This document shows, one piece after another, positions 49,527 to 58,755 of a stretch of 64,000 nucleotides of DNA (its first letter is position 1; the number at the start of each line of letters is the position of its first letter). Both the position numbers and the translations under genes were made by a program. The stretch spans positions 3,038,001 through 3,102,000 of the forward strand of contig OZ242366.1 in the NCBI GenBank assembly GCA_965208945.1, in the 5' to 3' direction. The notes below the pieces were generated by a model, which saw only the letters and a program-made list of their open reading frames with translations, made no database searches and was not told where the DNA came from. The DNA is from JAPPLB01 sp965208945. Lineage in GTDB: Bacteria; Acidobacteriota; Terriglobia; Bryobacterales; UBA6623.

Positions 49527-50985
49527 CCTGACCTTCAAGGGTTGCGCCGATCGGACGGCCCTTGAATTCCAGAGTCTCTCTTTCACCTTCCGAGATCTCG
49601 AAGCTCGCTCGAACCGCTGGGCGAACGAACTGAGAAAGAAACGATTCGAGCCCGGCGACCGGCTCGCCGTTTATCTCCCGAACTGCGTCCAGCTCATTGA
49701 GGCATTCCTGGCTTGCGTCAAGACCGGCGCCATTTTCACACCCATCAATGCCCTCTACCGTGCACGGGAAATCGGCCATATCCTTACCGACGCCGAGCCG
49801 CGGGCTCTATTGACGAATCGTGAACTGTCGGCGCATGTGCGGGACGGCGCGGTCCCTTGGCTCATCGAGGAAGCGGCGGCTGATGTCGAGCGGCAGGCTG
49901 CGGAGTTCGCAGCCCTGCCCTTGGAGGGCGATGCGCCGGCAGCGCTCGTCTACACCTCGGGCACAACCGGCCGCTCCAAGGGCGCGGTCCTTACGCACGA
50001 CAACTTTGCCGCGAACGCCACCGTGCTCAATACCTGCTGGCGCATGAACTCGGACGACCGGATGCTGCTCGGCCTTCCGCTCTTCCACGTACACGGACTC
50101 GGCAACGCTGTCCATACGTGGCTCACGACCGGCTACCGGGTGCGATTGCTCGAGCGCTTCCGCAAAGAAACCATCTTCGACGAATTTCTCGACTTCCAGC
50201 CGACGGTTTTCTTTGGCGTCCCCACGATGTATGAGCGCCTGCTGGCGGCTCCACCCGATATGGCCCGTGCGATCGGCAGCCGCATGCGACTGTTCGTTTC
50301 CGGATCCGCGCCCCTGCCCGCCGCCAGGCTTGAACGTTTCCGTGAACTCTACAGGCACACTATTCTGGAGCGCTACGGGATGAGCGAGACGCTGATGAAC
50401 ATCTCGAACCCCTACGCCGGAGACCGGCGTCCCGGTTCCGTCGGCAAGCCCTTGCCCGGAATCTCGATCCGACTGGTTGATCCCTCAGCCGCCGACGCAA
50501 CGCAAGAGGTCGGTGAAGGTGACACCGGGGAATTGCTCATCAAAGGCGCCAATGTCTTCTCCGGCTACTGGCGTCAGCCGGAAGCGACACGCGACGCCTT
50601 CACTCCCGATGGCTACTTTCGCTCCGGCGACCTAGCCGTCCGGTCGTCTGATGGCTATTACACTTTGCAAGGCCGCAAGACCGAGTTGATCCTTTGTGGC
50701 GGCTTCAACATCTATCCTCGCGAGATCGAGGAATTTCTCTGCGAACAACCCGCAGTTGCTGAAGCTGCTGTCGTCGGAATCGCTGACAACGTCAAGGGCC
50801 AGGTCCCGATAGCCTACGTCGCGTCCGTCGGCGGAGCCTTGGATGAAGAAAGCCTCCTCGACTGCTGCCGGGAGCATCTCGCCAGCTTCAAACTCCCTCG
50901 AAAGATCATCCGTGTCGATGCTCTTCCGCGCAACGCCCTCGGCAAAGTACAGCGCCATCTGCTTCCATCAGAGGAATACGGCTAG
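49504..50985 (+). CDS. MatB-like acyl-CoA synthetase (malonyl-CoA synthetase family)
   Basis: 493 residues, GTG start overlapping the MFS gene by 23 bp. ANL-superfamily ligase making acyl-CoA via acyl-AMP. Signatures: YTSGTTGRSKGAVLTH (P-loop), LFVSGSAPLPAAR, ERYGMSETLMNISNPYAGDR, SGDLAVRSSDGYYTLQGRK hinge and NALGKVQRH with the catalytic Lys. The motif around MSETLMNISNPY and DRRPGSVGKPLPG is close to MatB. The overlap with the transporter suggests that uptake and activation of a small carboxylic acid may be coupled, but the MFS resembles nucleoside carriers, so this is not certain. It converges with pilT, whose stop is 7 bp away. Confidence 0.85.
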   Translation: MNLGDLFDLTFKGCADRTALEFQSLSFTFRDLEARSNRWANELRKKRFEPGDRLAVYLPNCVQLIEAFLACVKTGAIFTPINALYRAREIGHILTDAEPRALLTNRELSAHVRDGAVPWLIEEAAADVERQAAEFAALPLEGDAPAALVYTSGTTGRSKGAVLTHDNFAANATVLNTCWRMNSDDRMLLGLPLFHVHGLGNAVHTWLTTGYRVRLLERFRKETIFDEFLDFQPTVFFGVPTMYERLLAAPPDMARAIGSRMRLFVSGSAPLPAARLERFRELYRHTILERYGMSETLMNISNPYAGDRRPGSVGKPLPGISIRLVDPSAADATQEVGEGDTGELLIKGANVFSGYWRQPEATRDAFTPDGYFRSGDLAVRSSDGYYTLQGRKTELILCGGFNIYPREIEEFLCEQPAVAEAAVVGIADNVKGQVPIAYVASVGGALDEESLLDCCREHLASFKLPRKIIRVDALPRNALGKVQRHLLPSEEYG

Positions 50986-50992
50986 CGTTGGG

Positions 50993-52162
50993 CTAAACCA
51001 GGTACCTCTGCAGCTCTCCCTCGCGCAGGCAATGGGCATCCGCCACGTCCCTGGTGATGCGGCCCTTCCGGACCAGTTCAGCGAGCGACTGTTCCATCAT
51101 GATCATGCCCTCGCCGCGCCCCAGGCTCAATTGGGAGCTGAGCATGTGGTCTTCACCCTTACGAATGAGATGCCGCACCGCCGTATTTGCAAGCAGGATT
51201 TCCAGGGCAGGGAAGCGGCTCTCCCCATCTATTGACGGAATCAACTGTTGCGCAATGATCGCCAGCAATCCGAGCGACAGTTGCTGACGGATCTGTTCCT
51301 GCCGCCCTGCAGGGAACTGATCGACGATCCGATTGACCGCTTGCACGGCGTCGTTTGTGTGAAGCGTCGAGAGAACCAGGTGGCCTGTCTCCGCGGCGCT
51401 CAAAACCGTCGCGACCGTCTCAGGGTCCCTCATTTCTCCCACCAGAATCACATCCGGATTCTGCCGCAGAATGCTCCGCAGCGCCGATGCGAAGTCCCTG
51501 CAGTCATGTCCGATTTCAATCTGTTCGAAGACTGCCCGGTCGTCCGTGTGATAGTACTCGATCGGGTCTTCGATCGAGACAACGTGGTAGGGGTACTTGC
51601 GGTTGACGATCCCCATCAAGGCAGCTTGGGTAGAAGTCTTTCCCGAGCCCGTGGGACCCGTAACCAGGATCAATCCCTGCTTGCGGTCAACCAATTTGCC
51701 CAGGTGAAGCGGCAGGTTGAGCGATGAGAGAGTCGGGATCTCGGCAGGAAGGATGCGCAGCGCCGCCGCCAGCGTTCCCCGCTGATAGTGCAGATTGGCG
51801 CGGAAGCGGCCGATCCCCTCACGGACGAAGCTGAAATCGAATGAGCGGTGTGCTTCCAGTTCTTCACGCCGCTCCGGTGTCAACAGCGGCAAAAGTAGAT
51901 TGCGGACGGTCTCGTCTGTCAATAACGGCTCCGGGCTCCGCTCCAGCCGGCCGCCCAGCCGCATCACGATCCCGCTTCCGGCAATAAACAATACGTCGGA
52001 TGCTCCGCGTTCGACGGAGTGCTTCAGAATACGGTCGAGGGACTTGCTCGCGCCGGGCGGCAGAGGCGCCAAAGGTTGTGCCGCAGGAGCGGGTCCTTGC
52101 CCTGTCGCCTTCTTGTTCAGCTCGCGTACGAGACTTTCCAGTTCCGGGTTGTAATCCGCCAT
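50993..52162 (-). CDS. pilT: PilT-type retraction ATPase
   Basis: 389 residues from the ATG at 52162. Hexameric AAA-like ATPase that powers type IV pilus retraction (twitching) or plays a similar role. N-terminal alpha/beta domain (DRILKHSVERGASDVLFIAG), Walker A GPTGSGKTSTQAALMG, Asp box SIEDPIEYYHTD, Walker B PDVILVGEMRDPETVA and His box SAAETGHLVLSTLHTNDA, then a C-terminal helical domain ending with the AIxNLIREGK-type equivalent AVRHLIRKGEDHMLSS. The N-terminal 40 residues (PAPAAQPLAPLPPGAS) are a proline-rich linker not typical of E. coli PilT. No pilin or pilB is in the window. Confidence 0.93.
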   Translation of the reverse strand: MADYNPELESLVRELNKKATGQGPAPAAQPLAPLPPGASKSLDRILKHSVERGASDVLFIAGSGIVMRLGGRLERSPEPLLTDETVRNLLLPLLTPERREELEAHRSFDFSFVREGIGRFRANLHYQRGTLAAALRILPAEIPTLSSLNLPLHLGKLVDRKQGLILVTGPTGSGKTSTQAALMGIVNRKYPYHVVSIEDPIEYYHTDDRAVFEQIEIGHDCRDFASALRSILRQNPDVILVGEMRDPETVATVLSAAETGHLVLSTLHTNDAVQAVNRIVDQFPAGRQEQIRQQLSLGLLAIIAQQLIPSIDGESRFPALEILLANTAVRHLIRKGEDHMLSSQLSLGRGEGMIMMEQSLAELVRKGRITRDVADAHCLREGELQRYLV

Positions 52163-52314
52163 AGCTATTAATGACGGTATCGCATCCCCGGAAGTCGATG
52201 TGAATCGCAAAGCCGCCGGAGTTGTTTTGGCAGCCCAATCCGGTGGAGCTGGCGCGGCCTTTGAGATCCACGTCTTTTCCTGTCAAGATGGGGCTTTCGC
52301 CCAGCGAGCTCTCC

Positions 52315-52548
52315 ATGAAGTTCTCCACGCTGCTCATCGAATCGATCCGCCAATCAGAAATTCCTCTTCGCTTCGAGCCCGGCGCCGAGGAGGCGGTAGC
52401 TACGCCCGTCACGGAGATGCTCAAGGCCTGGGTGGAGTCTCATCTTCCCGAGGCCGCCTCGAGCGAGTTCGACTTCGGTCAGAAGGTGCTGGTCGTACGC
52501 TTGCTCGAAGAACTTTCCGATGAAGTCGATCTCGCTGTAGAGGAGTGA
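52315..52548 (+). CDS. Small hypothetical protein upstream of a DinB gene
   Basis: 77 residues, acidic, with no recognised family (KFSTLLIESIRQSEIPLRF start, ends in EELSDEVDLAVEE). Starts ATG at 52315 and ends 5 bp before the DinB gene's start, so it is likely the first cistron of a two-gene operon. It is distinct from the shadow frames over it. A longer start at 52222 is possible but would extend into a region shared with the divergent pilT promoter. Confidence 0.5.
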   Translation: MKFSTLLIESIRQSEIPLRFEPGAEEAVATPVTEMLKAWVESHLPEAASSEFDFGQKVLVVRLLEELSDEVDLAVEE

Positions 52549-52553
52549 GGACT

Positions 52554-53039
52554 ATGACAGGTTCCGAACAAGTCGGATCCCTTAGGGAGCACCTGCTGGA
52601 GTTGCTGAGGGGCAAAGGCGCGCATGCGATGTTTGAAGATGTAACGGCCGACTGGCCCGAAGCCCTCAGGGGCGTCAAGCCGGAGCGCCTTCCCTATACC
52701 CCATGGCAAATCCTGGAGCACATGCGCATTGCTCAGTGGGACATCGTGGAGTTCAGCATCAACCCCAGACACGTCTCGCCGGACTATCCCGACGGCTACT
52801 GGCCTGCCTCCGTCGAGCCGCGCTCGGCCGAGGACTGGGACAGCAGCTTGCATCTCTTCACGGCCGACCTCGGCCGTATGAAGGCTCTTGTTGAAGACCG
52901 CTCGCTTGACCTGTTCGCCCCCTTTTCCCACGGTACCGGGCAGACCCTGCTGCGCGAAGCCATGCTGCTCGCTGATCACAACGCCTACCATTTGGGTCAG
53001 TTGGTGGTTCTCAGGCGGCTGCTTGGCGTCTGGTATTGA
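52554..53039 (+). CDS. DinB/DfsB-family protein
   Basis: 161 residues from the ATG at 52554, preceded by GAGTGAGG. Four-helix bundle with three His ligands for a metal: the first in WQILEHMRIAQWDI and the last two in LLADHNAYHLGQLVVLRRLL. DinB-fold proteins include thiol-dependent transferases (bacillithiol/mycothiol S-transferases) and dehalogenases. The role here is unknown. It is paired with the small hypothetical gene upstream. Confidence 0.85.
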   Translation: MTGSEQVGSLREHLLELLRGKGAHAMFEDVTADWPEALRGVKPERLPYTPWQILEHMRIAQWDIVEFSINPRHVSPDYPDGYWPASVEPRSAEDWDSSLHLFTADLGRMKALVEDRSLDLFAPFSHGTGQTLLREAMLLADHNAYHLGQLVVLRRLLGVWY

Positions 53040-53386
53040 TATTACGGACGATTGGCTCAAAGCCGACCCTATCGGGGAGACGTAAGGCGGTATTCGCATC
53101 TCCCCATAGACCGGATTCTCTCTGCTTTCCGTTTGGTTCTGCTGACTGTCCAGGAGTCGGAAATCGAGCTTCCCCATGACGAGGCTTCCATGGAGGACTT
53201 TTCCCAGGAAGCTGACCTTGGTGGGATGATACCGTGCTGTTCTCTCGATCCAGTAGCGATTCAAGGCCGATCAGGAAACGATCGCGTGCTTCCTGACCAC
53301 ATGAGAGCTGTCGCCGGACTCATCCATTGGGGCTCATTGGCCCAAGCCCTCCATCTATGGAGTCTCAGTCCTGGCGGGAAGTCAAC
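53040..53386. other. Intergenic region of about 350 bp between the DinB and clpC genes
   Basis: The two flanking genes converge here. Long open frames exist on both strands, but they are not supported by a start or a family: the minus frame translates to RENPVYGEMRIPPYVSPIG and similar text with no known domain. No R or S repeat is present. I see nothing convincing. Confidence 0.5.
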
Positions 53387-55873
53387 CTACGAGAACATGT
53401 AGAGCGGTTCGGCGGTGCTCACCGTGCTCACAGCCACGCCGCCTTCACCCTCGTCTTCCTCATCTTCCTTCTGGAAGGGGCGGTAGTACATACCATCTTC
53501 ACCGAGGAAGATTACGAGGTCGGCGGGCCTTGCCAGAGCGCCCTGGATCAAAGTTTCCGACAGAGGATCCTCGATGTATTTCTGTAGGGCTCGTCGCAGT
53601 GGACGTGCGCCGTAACTGCGGTCGCCGCAGGTCTTTTCGAGGATGTACCGCGCGGCGTCTTCCGCCAGTCTAATGTGAATCTGCTTGCGTCCCAGGTTCT
53701 CGTTAATCTGCCCGACCATCATCTCGATGATCTCCAGCAGATCGGCGTCGGAAAGCGATTCAAAAATGATCGTCTCGTCGATGCGATTCAGGAACTCGGG
53801 GTTGAACACCCGCTTGACCTCGTTCATTACCTCAGACTCGGCTTTGGTGTTCTCGGCGTCGCCCGAGCCACCGGCGAAACCCATTCGCCTCTCCTTCTGG
53901 AGAAAGCGCGCACCGATATTCGAGGTAATGATGATGATCGTGTTCTTGAAGTCGACGGTATTGCCGAGCCCATCAGTCAACTGCCCCTCTTCGAACACTT
54001 GCAGGAGGATGTTGAACAGGTCGGGGTGCGCCTTCTCGATCTCATCAAGCAGGATGATGGAATAGGGCGCCCGCTTCACCCGCTCGGTGAGTTGTCCGCC
54101 TTCTTCGTATCCCACGTAACCCGGAGGTGAGCCGATCAGCTTCGACACGGAATGCTTCTCCATGAACTCCGACATGTCGAAGCGGATCAATGCCTTCTCG
54201 CTTGCGAATAGAAACTCGGCGAGTGCGCGGGCGACTTCGGTCTTGCCTACGCCCGTCGGCCCGAGAAACAGGAACGATCCGGCTGGACGGTTGGCCGACT
54301 TCAGGCCGGCGCGCGAACGCCGAATAGCCCGAGCCAGCGCCGAAATTGCCGAATTCTGGCTGACAACACGCTTATGCAACTCCTCCTCAATCCGCAGGAG
54401 CTTGGCCAACTCCTCTTCCTTGATCGAGGTCATCGGAATACCGGTCCAGCTCGCTACGACTTTCTCGATGTCTTCTTTCGTAACACTGGCGGTCACCGTT
54501 TCATCGAGGTTGTACTTGCTGCGCAGCGCCCGCATGTTCTCGCGTTCTTTGCGTTCCTCATCGGAATAGAAGCGGGCCTTCTCGAACTCGTGGTTGGCGA
54601 TCGCGTTCTCCATGCGATGCACGATGAACTTGACTCGCTTGTGGACCTCCGCGATTTCCTCCGGCATCGTCGTTTGCCGAAGCTTCACGTGTGCGCCGGC
54701 TTCATCGATAAGGTCGATGGCCTTATCCGGCAGGAAGCGGTCCGGGATGTAGCGGCTTGACGTGAACACCGAAGCTTCCACTGCGTCATCGGTGTAGCCG
54801 ACCGCATGAAACTTCTCATAGCGATCCTTGATCCCGAAGACCACCCGAACAGCTTCTTCCTCTGTCGGCGGTTTTACCTTGACGGCCTGGAAACGGCGTT
54901 CGAGTGACCGATCCTTCTCGATCGACTTTCGGAACTCGCCCGGGGTTGTCGCACCGATGCATTGAATCTCTCCGCGAGAAAGAGCCGGCTTGAGGATGTT
55001 CGCCGCGTCCAAAGAGCCTTCGGCCGAACCGGCGCCCACCAGAGTGTGCAACTCGTCGATGAAGATGATCGCGTTCTGATTCTCCATCAACTCTTTCATG
55101 ATGGTTTTCAGACGTTCTTCGAACTGTCCGCGGTACTTTGTTCCCGCCACGATCAACGACAGGTCGAGCGCCAGAACTCGCTTCTCCGACAAGAAAGACG
55201 GAACATCGCCGTCAGCGATCTTTTGGGCCAGACCTTCGACAATCGCGGTCTTGCCGACGCCCGGTTCGCCGATCAGAACCGGATTGTTCTTTGTCCGGCG
55301 GCAGAGGATCTGGACCAGTCGTTCCAGTTCGGTCTCGCGGCCAATCAGCGGATCGAGCGTGCTGTCGACCGCCGCCTGTGTCAAATCGCGACTGAATTCC
55401 GCCAGCAGCGAACTCTCTTTCGGACGGCTCGACAGCAGTTTTTCCGATTGCGAGCGTGTCAGCTCCTCGCGAATCGTGGCCAAACGCAGGCCGCGTTCAT
55501 GAAGAATCTCAGCGGCGAAACACTTCTCCTCCCGCAGCAAGCCCAATAGAAAATGCTCTGTGCCGATGTGCTTGTGGGAGAGTCGTTCGGCCTCTTCCGC
55601 TGCGTAGGCCAACACCCGCTTACACTCATGGCTCAGCGGCAGATCTACCGAAGTGGAAACTTTTTCGCGGATCGTCGTGTGGGCTTCGATCTGTTTGCGA
55701 ATGGACTCGACGGCGGCGTGCGAGCGAAGAAAACGGTTGGCAAGGGCTTTGTCTTCCCGGATCAATCCCAGCAGTAAGTGCTCGGTCTCGATGTAGGGGC
55801 TTCCGAACTGGCTCGCCTCGTAGCGCGCGAAGAAAATTACCCGCCTCGCCTTCTCCGTGTATCGCTCAAACAT
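53387..55873 (-). CDS. clpC: ClpC-type AAA+ unfoldase
   Basis: 828 residues. Two AAA+ modules that unfold substrates for the ClpP protease. The N-terminal double Clp repeat (MFERYTEKARRVIFFARYEA, ETEHLLLGLI; a second at SHKHIGTEHFLLGLLREE), AAA1 with Walker A GEPGVGKTAIVEG and Walker B IIFIDELHT, the middle UVR-type coiled coil (NHEFEKARFYSDEERKERE) typical of ClpC, AAA2 with GPTGVGKTEVARALAE and ILLDEIEKAHPDL. The C-terminal tail after the D2-small domain (EDEEDEGEGGVAVSTVS) is acidic. No clpP or mcsA/B partner is in the window. Confidence 0.97.
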   Translation of the reverse strand: MFERYTEKARRVIFFARYEASQFGSPYIETEHLLLGLIREDKALANRFLRSHAAVESIRKQIEAHTTIREKVSTSVDLPLSHECKRVLAYAAEEAERLSHKHIGTEHFLLGLLREEKCFAAEILHERGLRLATIREELTRSQSEKLLSSRPKESSLLAEFSRDLTQAAVDSTLDPLIGRETELERLVQILCRRTKNNPVLIGEPGVGKTAIVEGLAQKIADGDVPSFLSEKRVLALDLSLIVAGTKYRGQFEERLKTIMKELMENQNAIIFIDELHTLVGAGSAEGSLDAANILKPALSRGEIQCIGATTPGEFRKSIEKDRSLERRFQAVKVKPPTEEEAVRVVFGIKDRYEKFHAVGYTDDAVEASVFTSSRYIPDRFLPDKAIDLIDEAGAHVKLRQTTMPEEIAEVHKRVKFIVHRMENAIANHEFEKARFYSDEERKERENMRALRSKYNLDETVTASVTKEDIEKVVASWTGIPMTSIKEEELAKLLRIEEELHKRVVSQNSAISALARAIRRSRAGLKSANRPAGSFLFLGPTGVGKTEVARALAEFLFASEKALIRFDMSEFMEKHSVSKLIGSPPGYVGYEEGGQLTERVKRAPYSIILLDEIEKAHPDLFNILLQVFEEGQLTDGLGNTVDFKNTIIIITSNIGARFLQKERRMGFAGGSGDAENTKAESEVMNEVKRVFNPEFLNRIDETIIFESLSDADLLEIIEMMVGQINENLGRKQIHIRLAEDAARYILEKTCGDRSYGARPLRRALQKYIEDPLSETLIQGALARPADLVIFLGEDGMYYRPFQKEDEEDEGEGGVAVSTVSTAEPLYMFS

Positions 55874-56007
55874 GAAGCACCGCGCCGGACGGACCTTCGA
55901 TGAATTCTTTCCATAATATCAGCCTTCTTTGATGGGTAGGTCCGTTTGAACACTGATTTTGTTGCAACCCAAGTACGAAAGGGCTGCTCCCGAGCCGTTG
56001 CAGAGGG

Positions 56008-56739
56008 CTACTTTTCCTGTGGCATGACACGGCCCGCCTCGATTCTCAGGACCCGGTCGCAGCGTCCTGCGAAGGTCAGATTATGGGTCGCCACAATGAC
56101 GGCCAAGTCGTGGGATGCAGGCAGTGCGAGAACAATGTCCATGATCCCTTGCGCCGTGCCGACATCGAGATTCCCGGTAGGTTCGTCAGCCAACAGCAGT
56201 CGAGGCGAGGTCACCAGCGAACGCGCCAGGGCCACCCGTTGCTGCTCGCCACCCGACAGCTCGCCTGCCTGATGATGGGCCCTGTCAGCCAGCCCCACCT
56301 CATCGAGCCACCGCCATGCCGCCTTCTCGGCGTTAGCACGGTTCACCTCACCGATGAGCAGCGGCATCATCACGTTCTCGAGGGCGGAGAATTCCGGCAG
56401 CAGATGGTAGTTCTGCCAGACGTAGCCGATCGACGTGTTCCGAAACTCTGCCAATTCCGTCTCGGATCTTTGCGAGAGGGGCTTCGTGTCGAAGTAGATT
56501 TCTCCCGAAGTCATGTTGTCGAGCGCTCCCAGCAGATACAGCAATGTCGTTTTGCCGGCACCCGACTCTCCGACCAGCGCGACGCTCTCACCCGAGCGCA
56601 ACTCGAAGTTGGCGTCATTGATGACGACGAGGTCGATGTCCCCTGACCGGAAAACCTTGCGAAGATTCTCAACGCAAACAAGCTGGGGCCCTATTCCCTT
56701 GGAGCCGTCGTCTCCAGGAGTGCGTTGCGATGGGTTCAC
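56008..56739 (-). CDS. LolD/MacB-type ABC transporter ATPase
   Basis: 243 residues, GTG start at 56739 overlapping the aroK stop by four bases. ATP-binding subunit: Walker A VGESGAGKTTLLYLLG, Q-loop GYVWQNYHLLPEFSALENV, signature ELSGGEQQRVALARSLV, Walker B RLLLADEPTGNLD, H-loop VIVATHNLTFAG. The type matches LolD/MacB/FtsE-like exporters, which act with FtsX-fold permeases in lipoprotein sorting or export. No permease gene lies next to it here, so its partner is elsewhere. Confidence 0.92.
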   Translation of the reverse strand: MNPSQRTPGDDGSKGIGPQLVCVENLRKVFRSGDIDLVVINDANFELRSGESVALVGESGAGKTTLLYLLGALDNMTSGEIYFDTKPLSQRSETELAEFRNTSIGYVWQNYHLLPEFSALENVMMPLLIGEVNRANAEKAAWRWLDEVGLADRAHHQAGELSGGEQQRVALARSLVTSPRLLLADEPTGNLDVGTAQGIMDIVLALPASHDLAVIVATHNLTFAGRCDRVLRIEAGRVMPQEK

Positions 56740-57263
56740 AGCAGCAACAATCCTCGAATCTCTTCGACGATCTGCTTCGGTTCCGAGTTTTCGCTATCGA
56801 TCGTGAAGTCCGCCTGGGCGTAGCTCTCCTCCCGCTCGCGGTACAGCGCCTCGAAGCGTTCACGGTCCCGCGCCAGCGGCCGATTGTTTTGGCCCGAAAC
56901 CCGATTCCAGAGCTGGGTTACCGGGCTTTTCAGCCATATCGACACCCCTGCCGTTGCAATCTTCTGTCGATTCGGCTTCTGCGAAAACGCGCCGCCGCCG
57001 AGCGCGACCACACGAGCCATGCCCATGCGTGCTTTCCTGATCTGCTCGCCGAGGGCCTTTTGTTCCATGACGCGAAATACCGGCTCTCCGAATCTATCGA
57101 AAATCTCGGCGATCTTCGTACCCGCCTCCCGCTCGATCTCGTCATCAAGATCGACAAAATCCCATTTGAGCGTACCCGCCAGGGAACGGCCCACGGTCGA
57201 CTTTCCACATCCCATGAAGCCGACGAGGTATAGAGCCGGCGAGCTTTTGAGCTTCACATGCAT
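56736..57263 (-). CDS. aroK: Shikimate kinase
   Basis: 175 residues. Phosphorylates shikimate at C3 in the aromatic amino-acid pathway. P-loop GFMGCGKST (residues 15-23), shikimate-binding DLDDEIE and VFRVMEQKAL, ALGGGAFSQ, and the lid RPLARDRERFEALYRERE with the conserved Arg. Standard length. Start codon directly follows the stop of the SDR gene (TAG then ATG); it overlaps the ABC ATPase gene by four bases, so SDR-aroK-ABC form one transcript. Confidence 0.95.
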   Translation of the reverse strand: MHVKLKSSPALYLVGFMGCGKSTVGRSLAGTLKWDFVDLDDEIEREAGTKIAEIFDRFGEPVFRVMEQKALGEQIRKARMGMARVVALGGGAFSQKPNRQKIATAGVSIWLKSPVTQLWNRVSGQNNRPLARDRERFEALYREREESYAQADFTIDSENSEPKQIVEEIRGLLLL

Positions 57264-58067
57264 CTACGCATTCTCCGCTGACTCGCTGCTCAGCCTCACA
57301 CGACCCGCCATGCGGCCGAACAGCAAGCCGGGCATCAGCCTTGCGACACCTATCAGCAGCCAACCGATGCGTGGCGTCACGACCATTCGCTTGCCCCGGC
57401 TCAAGCCATTCAGAGTAGCCAGCGCACACTCCTCTGCGCTGATCGTGAAATACTTCTTGCCGGGGACCTTCGACGGCGCTCTACCGAGCAGGATGTTGTC
57501 TCCGAAAGGCGTATCGACGTATCCCGGGCACACACTCAAGACGTGGATTCCCTTGCGGCGCAGCTCCATCCACAGGCCGTCCGAGAACGCGTTCAGCGCA
57601 TACTTCGACGCGCTGTAGAGATTCAGGTTCGGCACGGGGATCTTGCCCGCGATCGAGCTTATGTTCACCACCGCGCCCCCTGACGGGATCAGAGGAACAA
57701 GCCGTCTGGTCAGTTCCACCGGAGCGAACAGGTTCAATGCAAAGAGCTGCCGTACGATCTCGGGCGGGGATTCGATAGCTGCTTTGTGGAGACCGACCCC
57801 GGCGTTATTGACGAGCAGGTCCAACCGCTGCACACGCCGTTCGACTTCATCGACCAAGCCCTCCAGGGCAGCCGGGCCGCAGAGATCGGCGGCGATCACG
57901 ATACTCTCCGCTGGCGCGATCTCACGAGCGACGGCTTCGAGTGCTGCCTGTCTGCGGGCTGTCAGAATCACCCGGGCTCCGCGCGCCGCAAGCTGCCGGG
58001 AAAGTGCTCTGCCGATGCCCGATGACGCCCCGGTGACCAGCACCGTCTTGCCCGCGAAGTCGTTCAT
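57264..58067 (-). CDS. Short-chain dehydrogenase/reductase
   Basis: 267 residues from the ATG at 58067; the upstream 13-residue extension is unlikely. Classical SDR: cofactor motif TGASSGIG (residues 12-19), NNAG in LLVNNAGVGLHKAAI, catalytic Ser-Tyr-Lys with ISSIAGK and LYSASKYALNAF. A downstream C-terminal tail of about 60 residues with a hydrophobic stretch (IGWLLIGVARLMPGLLFG) suggests membrane association. The substrate is unknown. First gene of the SDR-aroK-ABC operon; divergent from the LON-domain gene with 37 bp between. Confidence 0.9.
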   Translation of the reverse strand: MNDFAGKTVLVTGASSGIGRALSRQLAARGARVILTARRQAALEAVAREIAPAESIVIAADLCGPAALEGLVDEVERRVQRLDLLVNNAGVGLHKAAIESPPEIVRQLFALNLFAPVELTRRLVPLIPSGGAVVNISSIAGKIPVPNLNLYSASKYALNAFSDGLWMELRRKGIHVLSVCPGYVDTPFGDNILLGRAPSKVPGKKYFTISAEECALATLNGLSRGKRMVVTPRIGWLLIGVARLMPGLLFGRMAGRVRLSSESAENA

Positions 58068-58104
58068 GATTTGTGCGCCGGCAGGAGGGAAGCCATAATG
58101 TAGC

Positions 58105-58737
58105 ATGGCCGACAGGGCGCTGCTTCCACTATTTCCGCTCCAGGTGGTGCTTTTCCCGGCGGCGCAGCTCCCCCTTCATATCTTCGAGCCTCGTTACCGG
58201 GAAATGGTCGGTAAGGCGATCGCACAGAAGTCCGAGTTCGGAGTGATCTTCGCCGAAGAGACCTCGGTTTCTTCGGTTGGCTGCACGGCCCTGGTCGAAC
58301 AAGTGACCAAGCGTTACGAAGACGGCCGCTTCGACATCATGACCCGGGGCCGACAACGCTTTCGCGCCCTTGAACTCGACCAGGAGAAGGATTATCTCAG
58401 GGCCAGGATTGATTTCTTTCAGGACGAAACAGCGGAGTCGGCGCCACGCAGCGTGGTCGAAGAAGCCAGGCATCTGACCTATGAAGTCGCGCGGGCCCTC
58501 GACGCCACGCTGCCCGAAGATCTCGTCGTCGACGAGCCCCAGGCCAGTTTTGCCTTGGCCGCCGCACTGCCTCTTGAACTGAAGTTCAAGCAGCAGCTAC
58601 TCGAGCAGCGTAGCGAGCCGCAGCGTATCCGCACGCTTGTCGACTATCTTGGCAAAGTCCTCGAACGCGCCCGAACGACCCAACGGATGCAGAGCCTGGC
58701 AAGGACCAACGGCCACGGCGGCCGGGTCGTCGAGTGA
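58105..58737 (+). CDS. LON substrate-binding-domain protein
   Basis: 210 residues, the N-terminal LON domain alone without protease: ALLPLFPLQVVLFPAAQLPL, LHIFEPRYREMV, FGVIFAEE, and a helical C-terminal part. Stand-alone LON-domain proteins are common in bacteria and are of uncertain function. Length is usual for the stand-alone form. An R element begins 18 bp after the stop. Confidence 0.88.
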   Translation: MADRALLPLFPLQVVLFPAAQLPLHIFEPRYREMVGKAIAQKSEFGVIFAEETSVSSVGCTALVEQVTKRYEDGRFDIMTRGRQRFRALELDQEKDYLRARIDFFQDETAESAPRSVVEEARHLTYEVARALDATLPEDLVVDEPQASFALAAALPLELKFKQQLLEQRSEPQRIRTLVDYLGKVLERARTTQRMQSLARTNGHGGRVVE

Positions 58738-58755
58738 CGGCTGCCCGAGTACTAA

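Noticed and set aside
52479..53264. Minus-strand open frame overlapping the DinB gene
   Set aside because: Most of it is antisense to DinB, and the remaining part has no recognisable domain or start signal.
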